Below, piece after piece: positions 17,301 to 25,565 of a stretch of 64,000 bases of DNA. A program made the position numbers and the translations under genes. Source of the stretch: DAOUKH01 sp965261455 (GTDB lineage: Bacteria; Chloroflexota; Dehalococcoidia; SHYB01); NCBI GenBank assembly GCA_965261455.1, contig OZ253453.1:2418001-2482000 (forward strand). The letters are read 5' to 3'. The first letter of the stretch is position 1. Every line of letters begins with the position of its first letter. The notes beneath the pieces were generated by a model. That model did not search any database. It was not told the DNA's origin and saw only the letters and a list, made by a program, of their open reading frames with translations.

Positions 17301-18951
17301 AGCGTCACGGCTCCTTGACGACGAGCGGCTGACGATCGTGGCGGTCGGCGATGCGGTCAACGGGAAGGTCTCGCTGGACGGCACCACCATCGTCTACACC
17401 CATGACGGCTCCGAGACGGCCACTGACAGCTTCACCTATACGGTTATCGACGGTATCCGTGCCTCCACGGTCACGGTGACCGTCACCGTGATGCCGGTCA
17501 ACGACCCACCCATCGCGGTCGCCGACACGGCCACGGCCGATGAAGGAGGCATGCTCTCGATAGCAGCGATGGACAACGACAGCGACGCGGAGGACGACAC
17601 GCTGACCATCACGGCGGTGGGGAATGCGGTGAATGGAAGGGCCTGGCTGGTGGGGACGTCGATTAGGTATGAGCACGACGGCTCCGAGAGCGATACCGAC
17701 ACCTTCAGCTACGTAATCAGCGACGGCACTGATATCGACACCGCGACGGTGATGATCACGGTGCGGCCAGTCAATGACCTGCCCATCGCGGGCGCCGACA
17801 CAGCCGCGGTCGATGAAGGAGATGCGCTCTCTATCGAGGCCTCGACGCTCCTGGCCAACGACACCGACGCGGAAATTGACGCCCTGAGCGTCACGGCTGT
17901 CGGCGATGCGGTCAACGGCACGGTCTCGCTGGACGGCACGACCATCACCTATGCGCACGACGGCTCGGAGACCACCACCGGCACCTTCTCTTACACCATC
18001 AGCGACGGCACTGATATCGACACCGCGACGGTGATGATCACGGTGCGGCCCGTCAACGACCCGCCCATCGCGGCCCCCGACACCGCCACGGTGGATGAGG
18101 GAGGCATGCTCTCGATAGGGGTCCTGGACAACGACACCGACGCGGAGAGCGACACGTTGCGCATCACGGCGGTCGGCGATGCGCTCAGCGGTACGGTCTC
18201 GCCGGATGGCACGACCATCACCTACACCCATGACGGGTCTGAGACAAACACGGGCAGCTTCACCTACACCGTCGGCGACGGCACGGATGCTGACACCGCG
18301 ATGGTGACGATCACGGTGACGCCGGTCAACGATCCGCCCATCGCGGTAGCCGACACGGCCGAGGTGGATGAGGGACATACGCTCTCCGTCGAGGCGTCGG
18401 CGCTCCTGGCCAACGACACCGACGCGGAGAACGACACGCTGATCATCACGACGGTCGGGAACGCGGTCAACGGTACGGTGTCGCTGGACGGCACGACCAT
18501 CACCTACACCCATGACGGCTCCGAGACGACCACGGGCAGCTTCTCTTACACCGTCAGCGACGGCGCCGACACTGCCACCGCCACCGTGGCGATTACAGTA
18601 GTGCCCGTGGACGATGCGCCGGTTGCCGCCAACGAGAGGGCCACGGTGGCGACAGCGACACCTGCGGCAGCAGAGGCAACGGTGCGGCCGGTGGGCGATG
18701 CGCCCGTTGCGGTCGACGAGAGGGCCACAGTCACCACAGCGACGCCTGTGGTAGCGGCAACGGCGAGTCCGACACCTGGGTTTGTGGCCACACCCGCTAC
18801 GTCGCCGACCACAACCCCGGCGGCTTCCGCGCCCCCAGCCGACGATGGCGGGGTGAATGTAGGGCTTATTGTGCTCATCATCGTGGTGGCCGTCGCAATC
18901 GCCAGCGGAGGGGCCGTCGTCGTCGTAAGGAGAGGGCGCAATCGGAAATAG
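14306..18951 (+). CDS. Large mosaic surface protein (GLUG, LRR, tandem-95-like repeats), frame broken at a G9 tract
   Basis: A secreted protein of about 1,545 residues if the frame is restored. Order: weak signal peptide from GTG 14306 (LACLLLVGSPAGAQS), a DTDDDGLIEISTLEQL segment, about ten GLUG-type repeats (GGLVG ... IGSYATGNVSG) to 15.6 kb, about 15 plant-type leucine-rich repeats (LTGxIPxELGNLSNL, 16.08-17.2 kb), five repeats of about 270-280 bp resembling cadherin-like tandem-95 modules (VNDPPIAVADTATVDEGG, 17.27-18.6 kb), a Thr/Ala/Pro stalk, and a C-terminal helix (VGLIVLIIVVAVAIASGG) with an RRGRNRK stop. The reading frame shifts by one base at nine consecutive G (15307-15315); seven or ten G would restore it. 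A role in adhesion is inferred from the repeat types. Confidence 0.8.
15307..15315 (+). repeat. G9 homopolymer at the frameshift of the surface protein gene
   Basis: Nine G in a row lie inside a GLUG repeat. Frame before: SGGGRPW; frame after, if one G were added or two removed: SGGGSTVGGLVG or SGGSTVGGLVG, which matches the repeat. Either a sequencing error, a disabling mutation, or a slippage-prone on/off switch. Confidence 0.8.
17282..18610 (+). repeat. Five imperfect tandem repeats of about 270-280 bp in the surface protein
   Basis: The landmark GAAGGAGGCATGCTCTC-like sequence recurs at about 17282, 17543, 17817, 18098 and 18371. Each unit encodes a DEGGxLSI ... VNGTVSLDGTTI ... THDGSET module. 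The high nucleotide similarity between units suggests recent duplication or gene conversion. Confidence 0.85.
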
Positions 18952-19059
18952 GGCGGCTTAGACGTACAGAGACTCGAACCTAGCCCCGTCAACTTCCGCG
19001 GTCTTCAACGGCCTCTACTCCCGCAGACCAAGCGTACCGCAGCTTTCCGTTGCGATTGC

Positions 19060-19115
19060 CTCTCCCTCTCTGGGGGAGATTGACAGAGGCCCGGGTCGGT
19101 GGGCGGCCTCCCCTC
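19060..19115. repeat. Hairpin repeat family, copy 2 (short)
   Basis: CCTCTCCCTCTCTGGGGGAG followed by ATTGACAGAGGCCCGGG, the core of the dispersed repeat, lies just after the sirtuin stop on the minus strand and could act as its terminator. Confidence 0.5.
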
Positions 19116-19124
19116 CGGCCCTCC

Positions 19125-19922
19125 CTACGCCGTATCCTCGCGGAAGGCCCTGGCCCGTTCGAGCAGGAACGGCAGGCCCTCCCCCGACGGCGTGCGGAGG
19201 AGCACGTCGCACGCCGGCGACAGCGCCGTCTCCAGCGGGTTCACCTCGATGAGCCGCGCCCCGCGCTGCTGCGCGATCGACGGCAGCCCCGCGGCGGGGT
19301 ACACCAGCGCCGACGTCCCGATCAGCACGACGCAGTCCGCCATCAGCGCCTGCGTCTGGCAGACTTCGAGCACGTCCACCGGGATCGGCTCCCCGAACAT
19401 CACCCCGTCGCCCTTCACCAGTCCCTGGCAGTGCGGACAGCGCACCGGCAGCTTTTCGAGGGAGACCTCGTCCGGCGCGAAGCGCGCCACGCAGTTGACG
19501 CAGCGGTACTTGAAGCGGTTCCCGTGGATCTCCGCCACGTTGACGCTCCCCGCCACCTGATGCAGGTTGTCCACGTTCTGCGTCACGATATGGCGGATGA
19601 AGCCCTCGCGCTCCATCTCCGCAAGCGCGTAGTGACCCGGGTTGGGCTTGGCGTTCTCCAGCGCCTCGGAGAAGGCCGCCATGTCGGGGTCCTGGGGCCG
19701 CAGACGCTGCTCCCACCACTCCTTAGGGTCGCGGATGAAGGCGTCGTACATCCGCATGTCGGGCTCGCCCTTCTTCGTCCACAGCCCGCCGGGCCCCCGG
19801 AACGTGGGGATGCCGCTCTCCGCCGACATCCCCGCGCCCACCAGCGCGATGGCATGACGGGAGCGCGCGAGTATCTGGGCCGCCTCGTCGAAGGCGCGCC
19901 GGTCGTCGTCGCCGATGGCCAT
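19125..19922 (-). CDS. NAD-dependent protein deacylase, Sir2 family
   Basis: A 265-residue sirtuin. Motifs in order: GAGMSAESGIPTFRG (NAD binding, about residues 29-43), TQNVDNLHQVAG, the catalytic His in EIHGNRF, two zinc-binding CxxC pairs (CVNC and CPHC), and IGTSALVYPAAGL with EVNPLETALS in the Rossmann part. It removes acyl groups from lysines using NAD and releases O-acyl-ADP-ribose. The zinc pairs and length fit CobB-type bacterial sirtuins. Downstream of recF by about 30 bases on the same strand, so possibly co-transcribed. Confidence 0.92.
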   Translation of the reverse strand: MAIGDDDRRAFDEAAQILARSRHAIALVGAGMSAESGIPTFRGPGGLWTKKGEPDMRMYDAFIRDPKEWWEQRLRPQDPDMAAFSEALENAKPNPGHYALAEMEREGFIRHIVTQNVDNLHQVAGSVNVAEIHGNRFKYRCVNCVARFAPDEVSLEKLPVRCPHCQGLVKGDGVMFGEPIPVDVLEVCQTQALMADCVVLIGTSALVYPAAGLPSIAQQRGARLIEVNPLETALSPACDVLLRTPSGEGLPFLLERARAFREDTA

Positions 19923-19953
19923 GGCCCGCCTATGCTAGTCAGCGCCCCGCGCC

Positions 19954-21117
19954 CTAGCAACCGTCGACGGCGCCGCCCGCCACGCGCAGCACCTGCGCCT
20001 CCGCCAGGAACGACGGCTCGAACGCGGCTAGGTCGGCCGTCGTGATGATCGCCTGCGCATGCCGCTCGACCCGCCCCGTGAGATACCGCCGCCGAGCCGG
20101 ATCGAGCTCCGAGAGCACGTCGTCGAGCAACAGCACCGGCGGCTCACCCGTCCGCTCCTCCATGAAGCGGGCCTCGGCGAGCTTCAGCGCCAGCGTCGCC
20201 AGCCGCTGCTGCCCCCGCGACCCGAACACGGCAAGGTTCGCGCCGCCAACGGTGAAGACGAAGTCGTCGCGGTGCGGACCGGCCACCGTCGTCCCCTGCG
20301 CGACCTCGCGCTCCCGCCCTTCGACCAGCGCCCGCGAGAACAACGCCGCGAGCTCGTCCTCCCCCGCGTCCAAAGCCTCCGCGAGCGAGGGCGCGTAGGT
20401 CAGGTCGAGCCGCTCCGCGCCCGCGGTGAGCTCGTCGTGCGTCTCCGAAGCGAGCTCGCCGATCCGCCCGAGCGCCGTCCGCCGAGCCCCTATGACCACC
20501 GTGCCCGCGGCCACCAGCCCCTCGTCCCAATACGCCAGTTCATCGACGCCGGCGCGCCGCTCGCGAATCGCCTTCAGCAGCGAGTTGCGCTGAACGAGGA
20601 CGCGGTTGTACTCCTGCAGGCTCCGAAACACCCGCGCGTCGACCTGCGACAGCGTCAGGTCGAGGTAGCGTCGCCGCACCGAGGGAGGCCCAAAGACCAG
20701 CTCGACGTCCTGAGGCTCGAAGAGGACGGCCTGCACCTCGCCCACGAGGCCGGCAACGGTGCGGTTCACGCCGTTGACCCGCACCCGCTTCTGAAGATGC
20801 GCCGACTCGCCGCCGGAGCCGTTCGGCGTGCGTTGCAGAACGATGTCGATCGTCAGACGCGGGTTGCCCCCGGTCGCCTTCTCGACCTCCGCTCCGATGC
20901 GCGCGTAGGGGATCTCCGCGTCGGAGGTCCAGGCGACCAGCTCGCGCTCATGGCGCGCCCGCACCGACTTGGCGGCGGCCAGCATGAAGAGCGCTTCGAG
21001 GATGTTCGTCTTGCCCTGGGCGTTCTCCCCGTGCAGGACGGTGCGCCCAGGCCCGAGCTCGAGGTCAAGCTCGCGGATATTGCGAAAGTGTTCGAGGCGG
21101 AGCCGGCGAATCAGCAA
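19954..21117 (-). CDS. recF: DNA replication and repair protein RecF
   Basis: A 387-residue SMC-like ATPase. It starts with the family N-terminus (LIRRLRLEHFRNIRELDLEL, first codon TTG), then the Walker A motif GENAQGKTNILEALF; the signature and Walker B are at the C-terminus (FGSRGQQRLATLALKLAEAR and LLLDDVLSELDPARRRYL). RecF loads RecA at single-strand gaps with RecO/RecR. It is about 8 kb from dnaA and 13 kb from gyrB, so the classic dnaA-recF-gyrB neighbourhood is present but spread out. Confidence 0.95.
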   Translation of the reverse strand: MLIRRLRLEHFRNIRELDLELGPGRTVLHGENAQGKTNILEALFMLAAAKSVRARHERELVAWTSDAEIPYARIGAEVEKATGGNPRLTIDIVLQRTPNGSGGESAHLQKRVRVNGVNRTVAGLVGEVQAVLFEPQDVELVFGPPSVRRRYLDLTLSQVDARVFRSLQEYNRVLVQRNSLLKAIRERRAGVDELAYWDEGLVAAGTVVIGARRTALGRIGELASETHDELTAGAERLDLTYAPSLAEALDAGEDELAALFSRALVEGREREVAQGTTVAGPHRDDFVFTVGGANLAVFGSRGQQRLATLALKLAEARFMEERTGEPPVLLLDDVLSELDPARRRYLTGRVERHAQAIITTADLAAFEPSFLAEAQVLRVAGGAVDGC

Positions 21118-21159
21118 CCGGTCCCTCGCTCATGGGAACGCGCCCGTGGGGATGGGTGG

Positions 21160-21711
21160 CTAGCCAACCGCCTCGGCGACGCCGTTGTTGGTCGGGCTCT
21201 CCCGGTTGCTCATGAGTATCTCGCGCCCACGCCGCGCCGTGGCGAGCAGTGCGCCGAGCTCCCCTTCGAGCTTTTCGAGCACCTCGTCCGCATACTCGTC
21301 GGCGCCCTGGAGCCGCTGCCGCGCGATCTCCTCCGCCCGTTCCAGCACCTCGCCGGCCTGCTCTCGCGCCTCGGCGATGATACGCTCCGCGTTGGCCCTC
21401 GCGTCCCGGACGACCTGCGTGTCCCCCACCTTGGTCAGCGACTGTTCGTCCGCTTCGGCGCGGATCTTCTTGGCCTCGGCGTGCGCCTGCGTCAGGATCG
21501 AGTCTTTGAACCGTATGATCTGCTGCGCCTCGGTGATCCCCGCCGGCAGCGCCTTCTTGAGGGCGTTGCATAGCTCGGTGAGGTCGGCCGGGTTGAGTAC
21601 GGCGCGGTTGGTCAAGGGGAGCTTGGTGGCCGAAGCGGTCAGTGCTTCGAGTTTCTCAAGGACCTTGAGGGCCTCGAGGTTGGCGGCCGCGGGGCCGTTC
21701 GCCTGCTTCAT
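21160..21711 (-). CDS. Coiled-coil protein (DivIVA / ATPase-B-like), unknown function
   Basis: A 183-residue soluble protein. Residues from about 60 to 165 form a long charged helix rich in Ala, Glu and Arg (HAEAKKIRAEAD ... ARANAERIIAEAREQAG ... RAEEIARQRLQGADEY), like the helical arm of F-type ATPase subunit b or DivIVA-like proteins. No membrane segment is seen, so it is not a true subunit b. It lies between recF and coaD (about 30 bases from coaD), a position where many Gram-positive-type genomes carry such a protein. Function unknown. Confidence 0.7.
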   Translation of the reverse strand: MKQANGPAAANLEALKVLEKLEALTASATKLPLTNRAVLNPADLTELCNALKKALPAGITEAQQIIRFKDSILTQAHAEAKKIRAEADEQSLTKVGDTQVVRDARANAERIIAEAREQAGEVLERAEEIARQRLQGADEYADEVLEKLEGELGALLATARRGREILMSNRESPTNNGVAEAVG

Positions 21712-21740
21712 GCGACTCCTCCCCTTCTGCCGACGCCGCG

Positions 21741-22223
21741 CTAAGCCGGTGTGAGCTTTTCGCGCAGCGCCTTCTCGACGTGCTTGGGAACCAAGTTGTC
21801 GATCCGCCCGCCAAGCGAGCAGACCTCTTTGAGAAGGCTTGAACTCAGGAACTGGTAATCGATCCGCGTCATCATGCAGACCACCTCGATCGAGGGGTCC
21901 ATGTTTCGGTTCATCATCGCCATCTCGAACTCGTACTCGAAGTCCGAGTTGGCGCGCAGGCCCCGGACCATCGCCTTCGCCGAGAGCTCTTTGGCGAACC
22001 CGATCGTCAGGCCCTTGTACGTTCGGACGGTGACGTTGCCGACTCCGGCCATCGCCTCTTCGAAGAGCTGCACGCGCTCCTCGGTGTCGAACAACAGCTT
22101 CTTCGGTGGGGCGTCGAACACCCCGATGACAAGCTCATCAAAGATGCTCGCCGCCCGCTTCGCGATGTCCACGTGGCCGTTCGTCACGGGATCGAAACTC
22201 CCCGGATAGAGCGCGATCGTCAT
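21741..22223 (-). CDS. coaD: Phosphopantetheine adenylyltransferase CoaD
   Basis: A 160-residue nucleotidyltransferase. The N-terminal motif YPGSFDPVTNGHVDIAKRA carries the TxGH active-site pattern, with VRGLRANSDFEYEFEMAMMN and YQFLSSSLLKEV as later family landmarks. It catalyses 4'-phosphopantetheine plus ATP to dephospho-CoA, the penultimate step of CoA synthesis. Two bases separate it from rsmD, the usual neighbour. Confidence 0.96.
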   Translation of the reverse strand: MTIALYPGSFDPVTNGHVDIAKRAASIFDELVIGVFDAPPKKLLFDTEERVQLFEEAMAGVGNVTVRTYKGLTIGFAKELSAKAMVRGLRANSDFEYEFEMAMMNRNMDPSIEVVCMMTRIDYQFLSSSLLKEVCSLGGRIDNLVPKHVEKALREKLTPA

Positions 22224-22225
22224 AC

Positions 22226-22780
22226 CTAGACCCCGGCGTCCTCGCAGGGCTCGTAGAACGATAGCGCGGTGTCACCGTAGCGGCGGGTGGTCAATAGTTG
22301 CAGGCCCGGCGCCTCAGGGGCCGCGGCCCGGAAGGCGTGTTCAAGGACGACGCGTCCGCCGGCGCGGACAAGCCCCCGCTCCGCGAGCACGCCGAGCGCC
22401 CCGGCGGCCTCGGTGGCGGCGTAGGGAGGATCGGCGATCGCCAGATCGAAGGTCTCGTCCGTCGCTCGTAGATACTTCATAACCGTCGCGCACGAAACGG
22501 CGGCCCGCTCATACAGCCCCGCGGCCCGGAGAGCGTTCCGGATCGCCGCGCATTGGCGGCGGTCCCGCTCCACGAAGCGCGCGAAGGCCGCGCCGCGGCT
22601 GAGCCCCTCAATCCCAAGGGCGCCCGTGCCCGAGTACAAGTCGAGCACCCGGGCCTCTTCGAGCATCTCCGTCCCCAGCGCCGAAAACAAGGCGCTGCGG
22701 ACGCGCGAAGAAGTGGGCCGCACCCCGGGGGCCTTGGCCTCGAGCCGCGCCCCCTTGACGCGTCCGGCAATAACTCTCAC
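22226..22780 (-). CDS. rsmD: 16S rRNA (guanine966-N2)-methyltransferase RsmD
   Basis: A 184-residue methyltransferase. It begins VRVIAGRVKGARLEAK and has RPTSSRVRSALFSAL, the SAM-binding LDLYSGTGALGIEGLSRGA and the catalytic IADPPYAA (DPPY). The GTG at 22778-22780 is chosen over the longer open frame because RsmD proteins begin with this sequence. It pairs with coaD two bases downstream, a widely conserved arrangement. Confidence 0.94.
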   Translation of the reverse strand: MRVIAGRVKGARLEAKAPGVRPTSSRVRSALFSALGTEMLEEARVLDLYSGTGALGIEGLSRGAAFARFVERDRRQCAAIRNALRAAGLYERAAVSCATVMKYLRATDETFDLAIADPPYAATEAAGALGVLAERGLVRAGGRVVLEHAFRAAAPEAPGLQLLTTRRYGDTALSFYEPCEDAGV

Positions 22781-22879
22781 GACACAAAATCCAAAACCGC
22801 GTTCAAGGGGATGCTTCCATAATACGTGCGCCCCCCTCTTTCCGTCAACTGAGAACCGCCGCCGCCGCGGGGGCGGCTC

Positions 22880-22985
22880 AAGCCTCTGGGGGGAGACTGA
22901 GAGGGGCCGACTTAAGCCTCTCCCCCTCTGGGGGAGACTGAGAGAGGGCACGCGCCTGCGGCGCGTGGGCGCGCTGGCGCGCCCT
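22880..22985. repeat. Hairpin repeat family, copy 3 (two cores)
   Basis: Two cores lie head to tail: CTGGGGGGAGACTGAGAGGG and CTCCCCCTCTGGGGGAGACT, followed by GGCACGCGCCTGCGGCGCGT, the second hairpin of the family. The copy sits between rsmD and the methyltransferase gene. Confidence 0.6.
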
Positions 22986-22991
22986 CCCCGC

Positions 22992-23648
22992 CTACACCTT
23001 CCGCGCGTAGGTCGTGATGCCGTCCGACAAGTCCAGCCACCGCGCGACCCCATGCAAGGCCCGGAGCGCCGGCGCTGCCGGGGAGAGCAGCCTCGTCTTA
23101 TGGAGAAACCGGATCGGCGCGTAGAGTCCCGTCTCCGTGTCGTCGGATTCGGTCACCGCCGCCAGGGTCGGCGTCTCCGCCACCTTGAACGTCTCGAAGC
23201 CTACGTCGGAAAGCAGCCGTGTCAGGGTGCGGCGGGAGAAGTAATAGACGTGCTCCGGAACGTTGAAGTGCCGCCACCGAGCCCCAACCATCTTCGGCCA
23301 GAGTCCTTCGACGTCGTGGGTGGCGATGATCAAGACCCCGCCGGGCCTCAGAAGCCGGTGCGCGGCCTGCAAGACGCCCTTCGGGTCCGGCAGGTGCTCT
23401 ATCGTCAGCAGCATGGTGACCAGGTCCACGCTCTCCGGAGGCCGTTCGAGTTGCTCAATCGTCCCCGTGAAGACGTCCAACCCCAGCTCCCGCCGCGCGT
23501 ACTCCGTGGCGTAGGCGGAAACGTCCACGCCGCAGGGTGTCCACCCCCGACGGCGCAACTGGTCCAGCACAATCCCCATGCTGCATCCAACGTCCAGCGC
23601 CACCCCTGGAGTCATGCCCCGCAACGGACGCAGCAACTCGCCGACCAC
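22992..23648 (-). CDS. Class I SAM-dependent methyltransferase, C-terminal part
   Basis: 218 residues with a clear SAM fold: LDVGCSMGIVLDQLRRRGW (motif I), GVDVSAYATEYARRELG, LVTMLLTIEHLPDPKGVLQ and LLRPGGVLIIATHD, then the HFNVPEHVYYFSRRTLTRLL segment typical of the Methyltransf_23 / C-methyltransferase group. The usable start is GTG at 23648, but coding-like sequence (GNRRHLAF) continues upstream in frame to a stop near 23707. Full members of this family carry an N-terminal zinc-binding module; a matching module is encoded at 24999-25249. Possibly the 3' part of a gene split by an insertion. Substrate unknown. Confidence 0.75.
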   Translation of the reverse strand: MVGELLRPLRGMTPGVALDVGCSMGIVLDQLRRRGWTPCGVDVSAYATEYARRELGLDVFTGTIEQLERPPESVDLVTMLLTIEHLPDPKGVLQAAHRLLRPGGVLIIATHDVEGLWPKMVGARWRHFNVPEHVYYFSRRTLTRLLSDVGFETFKVAETPTLAAVTESDDTETGLYAPIRFLHKTRLLSPAAPALRALHGVARWLDLSDGITTYARKV

Positions 23649-23758
23649 GAAGGCCAGGTGTCTCCTGTTGCCTGAACCGTATTGACCATTCTGGCCGGTG
23701 TCAAATCAGGCTAGAACCCCGCCCTTCCCCGTGCGACGGCTTCGGAGTCGCCGAGCGG

Positions 23759-24726
23759 TCAACATCCCCACTGTACCTGCTCGATTGCTGCACTCAGCCC
23801 TCCGAGCCTGAAAACACCACTGCCGACACGGTTGCCTTCAAGGTCGAACGCCTGGACCCCGACGATGCCCCAGCGCTGGAATTCTTGAAGCGTGGCCTGC
23901 TCGTCTTGGAAGTACGTCGTTAGGGTTTGTTCGCCTTCATTCTCCAAGGATCTGATCTGGCTCCACTGCTCGACCTTTTGCTCGACCCCGCCGCCCTCTT
24001 CGCTGTGTCCAAGGGTCAGTCGGTACTGCTGGTTGTACTGCCCGCCGTTGAAGGGAAGCTCCCACGAGACGAGGGCCGCAATGCTCCCCTCAAAGCAGAT
24101 GAACATTAGCAGGTTGAAGGCGTCGGCTGGGAAACCGTCGTACGCAACGGTGGAGATGTACCCATTGCCATTTTCTACAAGCGTGATGTCCCAGTCCCCA
24201 GCCGTGTTGCGCGCCGGTGTTGGGCTGGGCCCCACCTGGGGCCGCGGGGTTGATGTAGGTGTTGCCCGCGGGGTTGGCGTGGGTCGAGGGGTGGCGGTGT
24301 TTGGCGCCCGCCACGTTGGGGCTGGGGTGGCCGTCACCACACGCTCCACGATGCGCTCCTGGACCACCACGCGGGTTACCTCGACGACGATTGGCGTAGG
24401 GGGAACCGGAGTCGCGGTGGGCGTCGCCGTCGCCGTTGGGATTGGAGTGTTCGTTGGGAACGGCGACGGTGTCGGGGTGAGCGTCGCCTTGGGGCGGGGC
24501 GTAGGTCGCGGCGTGGCCGTGATGATCCACGGGGTCTGCGTCGGCCTGGGCGTTACTGTGGGCGTCGCCGTCACCACGATGGGCTTGGGGTCGGGGCTGG
24601 CGTGAACGTGGGCGTTGGGCTCGCTGTGGGCGTCGGAGCGGGTGGTTCGGTCGGGGTCGGTACTGTGCAGGCAGTGATGAGCACGGCCAAGACAAGCGTG
24701 CCGATGATTCGCATAGTGTTGGCCAT
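23759..24726 (-). CDS. Thr/Pro-rich lipoprotein, one-base frameshift
   Basis: The ATG at 24726 opens a lipoprotein signal (MANTMRIIGTLVLAVLITAC, lipobox LITAC, Cys20) followed by Thr-Pro repeats (TPTEPPAPTPTASPTPTF). This frame stops at about 24577. The next frame continues the same repeat style (VVTATPTVTPRPTQTPW) to a folded-looking C-terminal domain of about 125 residues (AGDWDITLVENGNGYIST ... VEQVQWGC-like end). One missing base in the run at 24587-24590 would join both parts into about 322 residues. An outward-facing lipoprotein with a disordered spacer is likely; function unknown. The gene follows the small Ala-rich gene by two bases. Confidence 0.7.
24587..24590 (-). other. Frameshift point in the lipoprotein gene
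   Basis: Four C on the coding strand (GACCCCAAG). Adding one C turns PAPTPSPSW-stop into PAPTPKPIVVTATP and joins the signal peptide to the rest of the protein. Confidence 0.7.
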
Positions 24727-24728
24727 CG

Positions 24729-24965
24729 CTAGGCCGCTTTCCGCTCGACCGCGTAGGCCTCGCGCGCCAGGTCGAAGAGCGCGGTGCCGATGCTGGACGA
24801 TTCGGCGTTGAACGCTGCGACCGCGGCCAGATGCTCCGGCCCTTCCGGCGCCGTCGATTCGGCGTCGAACACGTCGAACGCCTTGCGGATGAGTCCCGAG
24901 ACCACCTTGCGCGCCCTCGCCCGCGGCGGCTTCACGTCGGCCTTGACCTTCGCTTTCGTTGCCAT
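24729..24965 (-). CDS. Small Ala/Lys-rich protein, unknown function
   Basis: 78 residues: a basic N-terminus (ATKAKVKADVKPPRARARKV), then a helical Ala/Glu-rich part ending LAREAYAVERKAA. No known family recognised and no membrane segment. It starts inside the 3' end of the methyltransferase N-terminal fragment in another frame and is followed after two bases by the lipoprotein gene, so the pair looks like one unit carried by the segment that separates the two methyltransferase parts. Confidence 0.5.
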   Translation of the reverse strand: MATKAKVKADVKPPRARARKVVSGLIRKAFDVFDAESTAPEGPEHLAAVAAFNAESSSIGTALFDLAREAYAVERKAA

Positions 24966-25249
24966 GTAGTCACGCTCGCTTTCCGCGCCGTTTCTGTCGG
25001 CGCACTTGCCTCCAGGGCCAGGTAGTTGGGGTAGCCCAGCCGGACGTCCTCGTACTCGCTGCCGCCGCCGTAGTAGTCCGCCGTGTCGTAGATGGTCGCC
25101 AGCTCCCCAGCCACCGGGCGCGGGTTGAGGAACGTCAGGCCGCAGTCGTCGCACCGCACGATCGTGTAGCCGCGCACCACGTGCCGTTGCGAGTACTCCT
25201 CAGACCCGCACAGGTTGCACGCCACCGTCTCCTGTTTGGCTTGGGTCAC
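24932..25249 (-). pseudogene. N-terminal fragment of a zinc-binding methyltransferase
   Basis: Begins with GTG at 25249. Residues 8-80 carry two CxxC pairs (CNLCGSEEY ... VRCDDCGLTFLNPRP) and YDTADYYGGG ... GYPNYLALE, the usual N-terminal module of SAM methyltransferases whose catalytic part has LDVGC. After LALEAS (about 25006) the frame runs on into sequence that does not fit the family and ends at 24932. The missing catalytic half resembles the gene at 22992-23648. Either one gene split by about 1.34 kb or a fragment left by recombination. Confidence 0.65.
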
Positions 25250-25565
25250 GGGCGGTCCTCCTCAACGTCCGGCGCTTTGTCCCCGGTCTGCCGAACGCAT
25301 CGCCGCTATAGCGTAGTACGAGAGCGCTCCGGGGACTCGCCATCGGCGACCCTTGGGCGGGGACGAGAGGTCTTACCTCTTCTCCCCACGGGAGAAGATT
25401 GAGATGAGGGCCGCCTCGCAACCACCACGGGTCAACGAAGTCCGCCACCTTCGCGGTCAGCCACCTCGATAAGCAAACGTCTCCGCTGGGGGAGGGTGGG
25501 GGCGCAGAAGGCCCCACCAACCCCCTCGTGTATAATCCCCCCGGCCCTCCGGCGGCCCGCCTCCC
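25250..25565. repeat. Intergenic region with hairpin repeat family, copy 4
   Basis: No gene. About 25360-25460 holds a repeat copy: GGTCTTACCTCTTCTCCCCA, then CGGGAGAAGATTGAGATGAG, then the trailing module GGTCAACGAAGTCCGCCACC. The apt promoter lies at the right end. Confidence 0.6.
25531..25536 (+). promoter_or_regulatory. -10 box (TATAAT) for apt
   Basis: A perfect TATAAT 29 bases before the apt start gives a leader of about 23 bases. No strong -35 seen. Confidence 0.5.

Noticed and set aside
17305..18513. 402-codon minus-strand frame opposite the tandem repeats
   Set aside because: Follows the period of the plus-strand repeats and has no recognisable protein features.
18966..19035. tRNA-like sequence on the minus strand with a GGTTCGAGTC T-loop and GCGGGAGTAG
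   Set aside because: Only the T-arm resembles a tRNA; no consistent acceptor, D or anticodon stems can be folded, and the length does not fit.
23892..24605. Plus-strand Val/Gly-repeat frame (GVGVSVALGRGVGRG)
   Set aside because: Complement of the Thr/Pro repeats of the lipoprotein; no start signals.
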